5,614 bases of DNA from Thermoanaerobaculales bacterium (GCA_025456385.1 JALOKS010000188.1:1-5614), one strand, 5' to 3'. Positions 1 through 5,038 are shown, counted from the first letter of the stretch. Translations and numbers: made by a program. Notes: a model not told the origin generated them from the letters alone.

Positions 1-2
1 CC

Positions 3-485
3 GGCCGCCTGCGCCTCGACTGTGCCGGACGCCACGCCGAGGTCGCGGCGCAGGTGGCGGCGCGGCTCGCGGCCGCCGGGCTGCCGGTCGAGGTCAACGC
101 CGAACCCTACGAGCTCTCCTACCGCCGGCTGGAGGCGGGGACGACGGAGCTCTTCCTCGTCACCTGGAGCTTCCGGGTCGCCGACGCCTCCCAGTTCCTG
201 GAGGCCTTCGCCCACACCCGTGACCCGGCGCGCAGCCTCGGCTCCTTCAACGGCGCGGCGCTGGCCGACCAGCAGCTCGACGAGCTGATCGACCGTGCGG
301 CGCACGAGCCGCTGAGCGGTGCCCGCCTCGACGGCCTGCAGCGGGCGCTGTCGCGGCTCCAGGAGCTGCGCGCCTACCTGCCGCTGCTCGAACCCCACTC
401 GCTCTCGCTGGTGCGCGACGGCTTCGTCCTCGACGGTCCGGCGCTGGCCATGCCGCGGCCCCAGGACGTGCGCGTGAGCCGCTGA
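3..485 (+). CDS. ABC transporter solute-binding protein, family 5 (C-terminal part)
   Basis: The frame is open from the left edge to a TGA at 483-485, giving 160 residues of C-terminal sequence; the start lies outside the window. The layout matches the last part of SBP_bac_5 (dipeptide/oligopeptide/nickel-type) binding proteins. A strand reading LFLVTWSFRVADASQFLEAF fits the usual W-x(n)-DP/DA-x-x-FL segment. It is followed by GSFNGAALADQQLDELIDRA, the family's 'N..G..N..LD.LIDEA' helix, then an R-rich amphipathic helix and LRAYLPLLEPHSLSLVRDG, which corresponds to the 'aP.iPLy' strand and the final 'v.G' turn. Such proteins capture peptides or other small solutes outside the cytoplasmic membrane and pass them to an ABC permease. 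The ligand cannot be told from this fragment, and no permease or ATPase gene is visible. It converges on gatD and probably belongs to a unit further left. The family is fairly sure; the substrate is unknown. Confidence 0.8.
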   Translation, partial: GRLRLDCAGRHAEVAAQVAARLAAAGLPVEVNAEPYELSYRRLEAGTTELFLVTWSFRVADASQFLEAFAHTRDPARSLGSFNGAALADQQLDELIDRAAHEPLSGARLDGLQRALSRLQELRAYLPLLEPHSLSLVRDGFVLDGPALAMPRPQDVRVSR

Positions 486-561
486 TCCGCCTCACGTCGG
501 TTCGTCCGGTATCGCATGGGCCACCGCCACTGCCCGCCCCCGCCGCAGGCCTTCGGCAGAA

Positions 562-576
562 CCGCCGTTGCGGCGG
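562..576. terminator. Small GC hairpin between convergent genes, possible bidirectional terminator
   Basis: CCGCCG (562-567) and CGGCGG (571-576) form a perfect 6-bp stem around a TTG loop. It lies 77 bp past the stop of the solute-binding protein gene and 89 bp past the stop of gatD, so it could serve both transcripts. No T-run follows on the + strand. On the - strand the hairpin comes after the AT-rich heptad block rather than before it. The terminator role is inferred from position alone; in a genome this GC-rich a 6-bp stem can arise by chance. Confidence 0.25.
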
Positions 577-590
577 ATGTCATCGCAGGC

Positions 591-629
591 GAAAAATTCG
601 AAATTCGAAATTCGAAATCGCAAATATCG
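591..629. repeat. Heptad repeat block A (AATTCGA units)
   Basis: Three identical 7-nt units AAATTCG run back to back at 594-614, followed by two decayed units (AAATCGC at 615-621 and AAATATCG at 622-629). The block is strikingly AT-rich against its surroundings. It sits 36 bp beyond the gatD stop and about 105 bp beyond the solute-binding protein stop. Read as AATTCGA, the unit fits the consensus AWYTCRR shared with the three blocks upstream of gatE. Because TTCGAA is self-complementary, the orientation of this block cannot be decided. Function unknown; it is non-coding. Confidence 0.75.
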
Positions 630-664
630 TTCTTTCGACGGCACGACAATTCCCGGACGAGCCA

Positions 665-2062
665 TCACTTCCAGTGGGTCGTGGTGTACTCCTCGACCTC
701 GGGCAGGCCGCCCTGCAGGATCAGGTAGCCGTTGTGGGGCTCGCGCTCGGTGATCTCGTGGTTGACCGGCCGGCGCATCATCTCCAGCACCCGGTCGTGG
801 TCATCGGTGTGGCCGAGCACCCAGCACAGCTTCATCAGCGCAGTCTCGGGCAGCATGTTGTCGAGCGGCACGACGCCGATGTCGAGGAGGTCGCGCCCGG
901 TCTCATAGACGTACATCTGGGCGAAGCCCCACAGGGTCTGCACGGTCATCACGACGTGCACGCCGCTCGCGACCGCCCGTTCGAGGGCCGGGTAGAGGGG
1001 GCGGTTGACGTGGCCGAGGCCGGTGCCGGCGATGACGATGCCGCGGTAGCCCTTCTCGACCAGGGCGTCGACGAGGTCCGGCTTCATTCCCGGGTAGTAG
1101 TAGAGGATGGTGACGCGGTCGTCGTGGGCGGTGTCGATGCGGGCCGCCCGCGAGCGGTCGCGGCGCCGGTAGTCGTCGGTGAGGAGGGTGAAGCTGTCGG
1201 CGGAGACGATGCACAGCGGGATGTCGCCGACGGTGCGGAAGGTGCTGCGGTAGGACGAGTGCATCTTGCGGCAGCGGGTGCCGCGGTGGAGCAGGCCGTA
1301 GCGGTCGGAGGTGGGCCCGAACATGCAGATCATGACCTCGGCGATGTCGCCGAGGGCCGCGGCGCGCACCGCGTGGATGAGGTTGAGGGCGGCGTCCGAG
1401 GACGGCCGGTCGGAGGAGCGCTGGCTGCCGACGAGTACGACCGGCACCGGCGAGTCCTGGACCATGAAGCTGAGGACCGCGGCGGTGTGGCCCATGGTGT
1501 CGGTGCCGTGGCCGATCACGATGCCGTCGGCGCCGGCCGCGATCTCGCGGCCGATGCTCTCGGCCAGCGTCACGTACTGCGGCCAGCTCATGTTCTCCGA
1601 GAAGACGCCGAACAGCTTCTTGGTGGTGAGGTTGCAGATGTCGGCGAGCTCCGGCACCGCGCCGTAGAGCTCGCCGGGGGTGAAGGCGGGGATGACGGCG
1701 CCGGTGCGGTAGTCGAGGCGGGAGGCGATGGTGCCGCCGGTGCCGAGCAGGGTCACCTTCGGCAGGTCGGGGCGGGAGGGGAACTCCTGCTCGGGGATCT
1801 TGTAGACCGCTTCCTTGTAGCCGAGAGCCCGGATGTCGGCGATCCGGTCGACGTGGACCCCGACGTTGTAGCCGGTCTTGAGCTTGAGCACGACGTGCAG
1901 GTCGTCGACCGAGCCCGAGCGCGGCAGGATCACGCCCTCGAACACCGAGCCCGCGTCGTTGACCAGCCGCACATCGGACCACACCGTGACACCGAGCTCG
2001 AGCAGGCGCGCGCGCGCGTGCCCGCGGTAGCCCTTGAGCGGATCGGCGTGCGCGTCGTTCAC
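665..2062 (-). CDS. gatD: Glu-tRNA(Gln) amidotransferase subunit D (GatD)
   Basis: GatD is the asparaginase-like subunit of the GatDE amidotransferase. It hydrolyses an amide donor (Asn or Gln) and feeds ammonia to GatE, which converts Glu-tRNA(Gln) to Gln-tRNA(Gln) in the cytoplasm. The protein has 465 residues, slightly longer than archaeal forms. Residues ~11-80 are the GatD-specific N-terminal domain (GYRGHARARLLELG, then VLKLKTGYNVGVHVDRI). Residues ~100-430 are the asparaginase domain. Catalytic residues by alignment with asparaginases are Thr108 (LLGTGGTIAS), Thr187-Asp188 (GHGTDTMGHT) and Lys266 (RCRKMHSSYRSTFR), all intact. The N-terminal domain and the RKMHSS-type motif distinguish it from ordinary L-asparaginases. 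The GTG at 2060-2062 was chosen because it overlaps the gatE TGA as GTGA and places the GY.G domain at residue 11. The open frame continues upstream only as a low-complexity Arg/Ala shadow of gatE. Translational coupling to gatE is likely. Stop TGA at 665-667. Confidence 0.95.
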   Translation of the reverse strand: MNDAHADPLKGYRGHARARLLELGVTVWSDVRLVNDAGSVFEGVILPRSGSVDDLHVVLKLKTGYNVGVHVDRIADIRALGYKEAVYKIPEQEFPSRPDLPKVTLLGTGGTIASRLDYRTGAVIPAFTPGELYGAVPELADICNLTTKKLFGVFSENMSWPQYVTLAESIGREIAAGADGIVIGHGTDTMGHTAAVLSFMVQDSPVPVVLVGSQRSSDRPSSDAALNLIHAVRAAALGDIAEVMICMFGPTSDRYGLLHRGTRCRKMHSSYRSTFRTVGDIPLCIVSADSFTLLTDDYRRRDRSRAARIDTAHDDRVTILYYYPGMKPDLVDALVEKGYRGIVIAGTGLGHVNRPLYPALERAVASGVHVVMTVQTLWGFAQMYVYETGRDLLDIGVVPLDNMLPETALMKLCWVLGHTDDHDRVLEMMRRPVNHEITEREPHNGYLILQGGLPEVEEYTTTHWK

Positions 2063-4044
2063 GGGGCACCCCCGGCGCCGGCGGGCGCTGCAGCGGTTCT
2101 CGGCACCAGCTCGGCGACGGCCGCTGCGACCTCGGCCGCCGGCACGCGGCCCCGCAGCTCGTCCATCGCCAGCTTCATGAGGCAGCGGGCGCGCTGCCCC
2201 TCGTCGCGGTGGGGCTGCCCGGCCGCCTCCTCCGCGAGCTCCGCGACCCGCCCGGGCCAGCCCTCGGGCGCGCTGCCGAAGCCGGCGAGTGCGGCCTCGG
2301 CGGCGAGCTCGCCGCCGGGGTGGCCCGCGAGCCACTCGGCGAGGTCCCGCCACGCCTCCCAGGCCACCGGCTGCTCGCCGCAGTAGCTGAAGAGGGCCCG
2401 CCAGCCGTCATCGGGCACGGCGTCGACCGCGAGCCCCTGCCGGCGCAGCGCCTTGACCCGCTCGCCGAAGAAGAAGCAGGCCCGCCGCAGGTCGGCGCCG
2501 CAGTCGGCGACCACCAGGTCGACGAGGCGGGCGCCGCCGCGCCGGATCAGGAAGTGGATCACGGGCTGCGGCACCCCGGCCGCGGCGTAGCGCGCCTCCC
2601 GCGACCACGGCGGCTCGGGGAGCCCTGCCGCGAGGGCCTGCACCCGCTCGCGGGTGATGCGCTGCGGCGGGCTGTCGGTGTCGGGGTACATGCGGTCGGG
2701 GCCCGGCAGGATGCGCTCGAAGTCGGTGCTGCCGTCGGCGAAGGGCTGGCGCGTCTCGTGCGGCACGCCGCCGAGGGCGTCGACGAAGCGCAGGCGCACC
2801 TCCTCGGCGGCGGTCAGCGTGTCCTCCTCCGCGCCCCACACGACCACGAGGCCGTCCTCCGGCCCGCAGCCGGCGGCCCGCCGGAGCTGCTCGAGCGCCG
2901 GGCCGGCGCCCGCCGGCCAGACCTCCGAGTCGAGCAGAACTGGTTGCTGGTCGAGGCCCGCGATCACCCGCACCCGGCCGCGCAGCTCGTCTGAAAAGAC
3001 GCGGCCCGGCTGCGTCGGCCAGGCGAGGGTCCCGGCGAGCCCGCCGAGCCGCACCGCGCGCACGCAGAAGGGCCCCGCCCCGCGCTCGAAGCCCGGCCGC
3101 CGGTCGTCGCCGGCGAGGAAGCGCTCCCACGACGCGGCCCGCAGCAGCTCCGGCCCCGTCGCCGCGGCGGCCTCGGTGACGTCGACGTGCTCGATGCGGA
3201 GGTCGGAGGCGGCGGCGACGCCGCGGCGCGCGAGCTCGGCGGCGAGCCGCAGCAGGTTGACCTGGCGCACCGCCTCGCCGTGCACGAGGCCCGGCGCCCA
3301 GCCGGCCTTCGGCACCCCCTTGATCTCGACCCGCCGGCCGCCGCGCACCGAGACGTTGACATCCTGGCGGCTGGCGCCGATGCCGACCCGCACGTGGCCG
3401 GTCGAGCGGCAGACCCGGCCGACCAGGAGGATGGCCTCCGCGACCTCGTCGGGCGACCTCAGGTCGGGTCCGGTCACCGTCTCGATCAGCGGCATCCCGA
3501 GGCGGTCGGTGCGCCAGACGATGAGGTGGCCGCGGTCCGAGACCTCGCGGCAGGAGTCCTCCTCGACGCTGACCTGGGTGATGCTGAGCTCGCGGCCGCG
3601 GAAGGGGAGGCGGCCGTTGACGCCGACGATGGCGGTGCGCTGGAAGCCGGTCGGGATCGAGCCGTCGAGGTACTGCTTGCGCGCGATGTGGACCTCGTCG
3701 ACGATGTCGCAGCCCAGCATCAGGCACTGCTCGATCGCGATGTCCACCGCCTGGGGGTTGACCAGGAAGGGCGGCGTGTCGTCCATCTCGTAGGTGCAGA
3801 CGTTGGCGCGGTGGAGGAGGTAGACGATGTTCTTGCGGGTCTTGAACTCCATCAGGGCGGTGCCGTCGTACTCGCCGAGCTCGGACAGCGTCGGCCGCAT
3901 GTGCCGCAGCACCGAGCCGTCGTGGCTGCGCGTGTAGCGTCCCGCCGGGCAGTGGCAGAACATCTTGGTGTCGGTGAGGAGCTGCTGGTGGACCTCGAGG
4001 CCGACCCGCAGCCCAACCTCAGCGTAATCAATGGAATCCTGCAC
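2059..4044 (-). CDS. gatE: Glu-tRNA(Gln) amidotransferase subunit E (GatE)
   Basis: GatE is the tRNA-binding kinase/transferase subunit of GatDE. It activates Glu on Glu-tRNA(Gln) with ATP and transfers ammonia supplied by GatD. The protein has 661 residues, close to archaeal lengths. Residues ~10-275 form the GatB-type cradle, with VGLEVHQQL (14-22), Cys30/Cys32, a DGS..TGFQRTA segment (128-138), RLGMPLIET (181-189) and the GatE hallmark ASRQDVNVSVRGGRRVEIKG (224-243). Residues ~325-435 match the GAD-type insertion, ending in GVPHETRQPFADGST and the conserved RMYPDTDSPP (451-460). The C-terminal ~190 residues are the helical tail/YqeY-like region, with the conserved DELRGRV (628-634). The GAD insertion and hallmark separate it from GatB. 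I chose GTG 4042-4044: it has a Shine-Dalgarno-like GGAAGGGG five bases upstream and places VGLEVHQQL where archaeal proteins have it. The frame stays open further upstream, but only through the repeat arrays. Confidence 0.95.
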   Translation of the reverse strand: MQDSIDYAEVGLRVGLEVHQQLLTDTKMFCHCPAGRYTRSHDGSVLRHMRPTLSELGEYDGTALMEFKTRKNIVYLLHRANVCTYEMDDTPPFLVNPQAVDIAIEQCLMLGCDIVDEVHIARKQYLDGSIPTGFQRTAIVGVNGRLPFRGRELSITQVSVEEDSCREVSDRGHLIVWRTDRLGMPLIETVTGPDLRSPDEVAEAILLVGRVCRSTGHVRVGIGASRQDVNVSVRGGRRVEIKGVPKAGWAPGLVHGEAVRQVNLLRLAAELARRGVAAASDLRIEHVDVTEAAAATGPELLRAASWERFLAGDDRRPGFERGAGPFCVRAVRLGGLAGTLAWPTQPGRVFSDELRGRVRVIAGLDQQPVLLDSEVWPAGAGPALEQLRRAAGCGPEDGLVVVWGAEEDTLTAAEEVRLRFVDALGGVPHETRQPFADGSTDFERILPGPDRMYPDTDSPPQRITRERVQALAAGLPEPPWSREARYAAAGVPQPVIHFLIRRGGARLVDLVVADCGADLRRACFFFGERVKALRRQGLAVDAVPDDGWRALFSYCGEQPVAWEAWRDLAEWLAGHPGGELAAEAALAGFGSAPEGWPGRVAELAEEAAGQPHRDEGQRARCLMKLAMDELRGRVPAAEVAAAVAELVPRTAAAPAGAGGAP

Positions 4045-4049
4045 GCTGA

Positions 4050-4057
4050 CCCCTTCC
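4050..4057 (-). promoter_or_regulatory. Ribosome binding site of gatE
   Basis: On the - strand GGAAGGGG ends five bases before the GTG at 4042-4044. It is purine-rich and Shine-Dalgarno-like, and it settles the choice of this GTG over upstream in-frame codons inside the repeats. Confidence 0.6.
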
Positions 4058-4072
4058 GGCCGCAACCGGACG

Positions 4073-4081
4073 ATGATACCA
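4073..4081 (-). promoter_or_regulatory. Candidate extended -10 promoter for gatED
   Basis: The - strand reads TGGTATCAT, an extended -10 element (TGn) with TATCAT matching five of six bases of TATAAT. A start about seven bases downstream would give a leader of roughly 20 nt containing the gatE Shine-Dalgarno. I see no good -35 hexamer at 16-18 bp; that position falls inside heptad block B. The call is inferred from motif and position. If real, gatED can be transcribed without ridA. Confidence 0.35.
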
Positions 4082-4088
4082 GGACGGT

Positions 4089-4131
4089 GATTTCGAATTT
4101 CGGATTTCGGAATTCGGAATTCGGAATTCGG
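4089..4131 (+). repeat. Heptad repeat block B (six ATTTCGR / AATTCGG units)
   Basis: Six tandem 7-nt units lie in perfect register from 4090: ATTTCGA, ATTTCGG, ATTTCGG, then AATTCGG three times, decaying into AATGCCG. The mix of ATTTC and AATTC units suggests unit-by-unit duplication with drift. This block fixes the orientation of the consensus AWYTCRR on the + strand, since its complement does not fit. It abuts the candidate gatE promoter. When gatE is read upstream through it the conceptual translation becomes a low-complexity Asn-Ser-Glu-Phe-Arg type repeat, which is an artefact. Confidence 0.85.
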
Positions 4132-4148
4132 AATGCCGCCCACCCGCC

Positions 4149-4177
4149 CATTTCGAATATCGGATTTCGGATTTCCA
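4149..4177 (+). repeat. Heptad repeat block C (four units)
   Basis: Four 7-nt units run from 4150: ATTTCGA, ATATCGG, ATTTCGG and a final ATTTCCA. They have the same register and orientation as block B, from which they are separated by 18 bp of C-rich DNA. The last unit runs into the left arm of the G/C hairpin at 4173-4212. One unit departs from the consensus at its third position (A instead of T/C). Confidence 0.75.
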
Positions 4178-4212
4178 ACCGCCCTCCCGTTCTCCGGGGG
4201 GAGGGGTGGGAA
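4173..4212. terminator. G/C-rich imperfect hairpin between ridA and gatE, possible ridA terminator
   Basis: The left arm comprises TTCC (4173-4176), ACC (4178-4180) and CCTCCC (4183-4188). It pairs with GGGAGG (4199-4204), GGT (4205-4207) and GGAA (4209-4212), with small bulges and a 10-nt loop at 4189-4198. For the ridA transcript (- strand) this is a strong stem-loop starting about 33 nt after the stop codon. No T-run follows, so it is not a textbook intrinsic terminator. It is bracketed exactly by heptad blocks C and D and may be part of one composite repeat element. Terminator function is an inference. Confidence 0.4.
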
Positions 4213-4245
4213 CTCAAAACTCAAAATTCAAAACTCAAAATTCGT
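4211..4245 (+). repeat. Heptad repeat block D (AAYTCAA units)
   Basis: Five 7-nt units run from 4211: AACTCAA, AACTCAA, AATTCAA, AACTCAA and AATTCGT. They carry CAA where blocks A-C have CGA or CGG, so this is a sub-family of the same AWYTCRR unit in the same orientation; the last unit reverts to the CG form. The array ends on the last base of the ridA stop codon (4245-4247), so the ridA 3' end touches the repeat directly. Confidence 0.8.
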
Positions 4246-4634
4246 CACTCTGCGAGCGCGACCGCCTCGATCTCGATCTGCACGCCGAGCGGCAGCGCGA
4301 CCACCTGCACGGCGGAGCGCGCCGGCGGCTGGCTGGGGAAGAACTCCGCGTAGACGCCGTTCATGGCCTTGAAGTCGCCGAGGTTGGTCATGAACACTGT
4401 CACCTTGACGGCCTTGTGGAGGCCGCTGCCGGCGGCGCGCAGCACCGCGTCGACGTTGCGCAGCGCCTGCCGCGTCTGGTCCTCGATGGTCGTGGCCTCG
4501 ACCTTGCCGGTGGCCGGGTTGATCGGGATCTGGCCGGCGGTGAAGACCAGGTGCTCGGTGACGATGCCCTGCGAGTAGGGTCCGACCGCGCCGGGGGCCT
4601 CGGCGGTGGCGATGACCTGACGGGTTGCGCTCAT
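4245..4634 (-). CDS. ridA: RidA family reactive intermediate/imine deaminase
   Basis: This 129-residue protein is full length for the YjgF/YER057c/UK114 (RidA) family. These soluble trimers hydrolyse 2-aminoacrylate and related enamines/imines to 2-ketoacids plus ammonia, limiting damage to PLP enzymes. Signatures seen: GPYSQG (18-23, with Tyr20 matching the E. coli active-site Tyr17), FTAGQIPINPATG (31-43), the DQTRQALRNVDAVL helix (52-65), PPARSAVQV with the carboxylate-binding Arg106, and VQIEIEAVA with Glu121. All match the canonical RidA subgroup rather than the Rid1-7 paralogues that lose the Arg. The ATG at 4632-4634 has a near-perfect Shine-Dalgarno. Translation ends at TGA 4245-4247, right against a repeat block. 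It lies 200 bp upstream of gatE on the same strand and diverges from yidD. Whether it is co-transcribed with gatED is uncertain because a hairpin and a possible promoter intervene. Confidence 0.95.
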   Translation of the reverse strand: MSATRQVIATAEAPGAVGPYSQGIVTEHLVFTAGQIPINPATGKVEATTIEDQTRQALRNVDAVLRAAGSGLHKAVKVTVFMTNLGDFKAMNGVYAEFFPSQPPARSAVQVVALPLGVQIEIEAVALAE

Positions 4635-4638
4635 GCGT

Positions 4639-4645
4639 ACCTCCT
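4639..4645 (-). promoter_or_regulatory. Ribosome binding site of ridA
   Basis: The - strand reads AGGAGGT, fully complementary to the core anti-Shine-Dalgarno, four bases before the ATG. It is the strongest ribosome binding site in the window and points to efficient translation of ridA. Confidence 0.8.
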
Positions 4646-4654
4646 GTTCGCGGC

Positions 4655-4661
4655 TAGAATA
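4655..4661. promoter_or_regulatory. AT-rich spot in the ridA/yidD divergent spacer, possible -10 element(s)
   Basis: This is the only AT-rich stretch in the 62-bp spacer. It reads TAGAAT on + (4655-4660) and TATTCT on - (4656-4661), each a partial -10 match, and lies in the small inverted repeat GCTA-GAA-TAGC (4653-4663 region). On the - strand it would start a very short ridA leader just ahead of the Shine-Dalgarno. No convincing -35 is visible for either direction. Tentative. Confidence 0.25.
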
Positions 4662-4696
4662 GCGCTGCCGCCGGCCCCGCCGTCGGCGCCCGCACC

Positions 4697-4930
4697 ATGA
4701 ACGGCTTCTGGCGCGTCCTCGCGAGCCCCCTGCGCTTCTACAAGCGGTTCATCTCACCGTGGATGCCGCCGGCCTGCCGCTTCGAGCCCACCTGCTCGGT
4801 CTACGCCGCCGAGGCGATCGAGACCCACGGCCTCTACGGCGTGTGGCTGGCCTTCAAACGCATCCTCAAGTGCCAGCCGCTGCACCCCGGAGGCCACGAC
4901 CCGGTGCCGCCGCGGAAGACCGGAACCTGA
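4697..4930 (+). CDS. yidD: Membrane protein insertion efficiency factor YidD
   Basis: This 77-residue protein is typical in length for the YidD/UPF0161 family. These small membrane-associated proteins assist insertion of inner-membrane proteins by the YidC/Sec pathway. Family landmarks in order: RFYKRFISPWMPPACRF (13-29), EPTCSVYAAEAIETHG (30-45) and RILKCQPLHPGGHDPVP (55-71). The three conserved cysteines Cys27, Cys33 and Cys59 are present; the usual CHPW-type stretch reads CQPL here. The N-terminal amphipathic segment (FWRVLASPLRFYKRFI) fits peripheral membrane attachment. The ATG is secure because an in-frame TAG at 4655-4657 closes the frame upstream and no other start codon lies between; however, no Shine-Dalgarno is visible. 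yidD usually sits in the rpmH-rnpA-yidD-yidC cluster, but here it stands alone, divergent from ridA. YidD is a bacterial family, which fixes the host domain. Confidence 0.95.
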   Translation: MNGFWRVLASPLRFYKRFISPWMPPACRFEPTCSVYAAEAIETHGLYGVWLAFKRILKCQPLHPGGHDPVPPRKTGT

Positions 4931-4969
4931 AAGGAGATCTCGCTCCTCTTCCGCGACGCGACGCCCGCC

Positions 4970-4991
4970 GCCGCGGGCGATCGCCCGCGGC
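4970..4991. terminator. Perfect 22-bp palindrome, likely yidD terminator hairpin
   Basis: The sequence is perfectly self-complementary over 22 bp, centred on GCGATCGC (4977-4984). As RNA it forms a 9-bp all-G/C stem with a GATC tetraloop, starting 40 nt after the yidD stop. No T-run follows, so termination would rely on stem strength or Rho. A CGCCCG at 4962-4967 can pair with the left arm instead, giving two mutually exclusive stems. The palindrome is seen; the terminator role is inferred. Confidence 0.45.
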
Positions 4992-4996
4992 TCGCG

Positions 4997-5038
4997 CCCT
5001 CGGAAACCCTTGCACTGCGTGCCGCGGGTTTCCGAGGG
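4997..5038. repeat. 13-bp perfect inverted repeat with nested inner hairpin
   Basis: CCCTCGGAAACCC (4997-5009) and GGGTTTCCGAGGG (5026-5038) are perfect complements around a 16-nt centre. That centre holds a second stem, GCAC (5012-5015) with GTGC (5019-5022) around TGC. The result is a two-tier stem-loop with a small internal loop, usable from either strand. It lies six bases after the 22-bp palindrome. It could be a second terminator, a REP-like dispersed element or a structured RNA; the sequence does not decide. Confidence 0.7.

Noticed and set aside
502..660. Inverted repeat TCGTCCGG (502-509) / CCGGACGA (653-660) flanking heptad block A, as possible mobile-element ends.
   Set aside because: An 8-bp match across ~150 bp of GC-rich DNA is not rare by chance, and no target-site duplication is seen.
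665..2062. Plain L-asparaginase instead of GatD.
   Set aside because: The N-terminal GatD domain, the RKMHSS-type lysine motif and the direct overlap with gatE all favour GatD.
674..2386. A 570-codon open frame on the + strand opposite gatD.
   Set aside because: Its translation is low-complexity (Val/Gly/Ala/Asp/Arg) with no family motif, and it lies antisense to a fully recognised gene; long shadow frames are expected at this GC content.
4045..4224. A longer gatE starting at an in-frame ATG at 4222-4224.
   Set aside because: The extra 60 residues are just the translated heptads and hairpin, and the GTG at 4044 has a good ribosome binding site and the family-conserved N-terminus.
4089..4245. 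CRISPR-like array.
   Set aside because: The units are 7 nt with no unique spacers of regular length, and no cas gene is present.
3187..4353. A 388-codon + strand frame opposite gatE, crossing the repeat arrays.
   Set aside because: It is antisense to gatE, repetitive over the heptads and runs into ridA on the other strand; there is no recognisable domain.
4932..4947. AGGAG-ATCTCG-CTCCT as a yidD terminator.
   Set aside because: The stem is only 5 bp with no T-run, and stronger hairpins follow within 40 bp.
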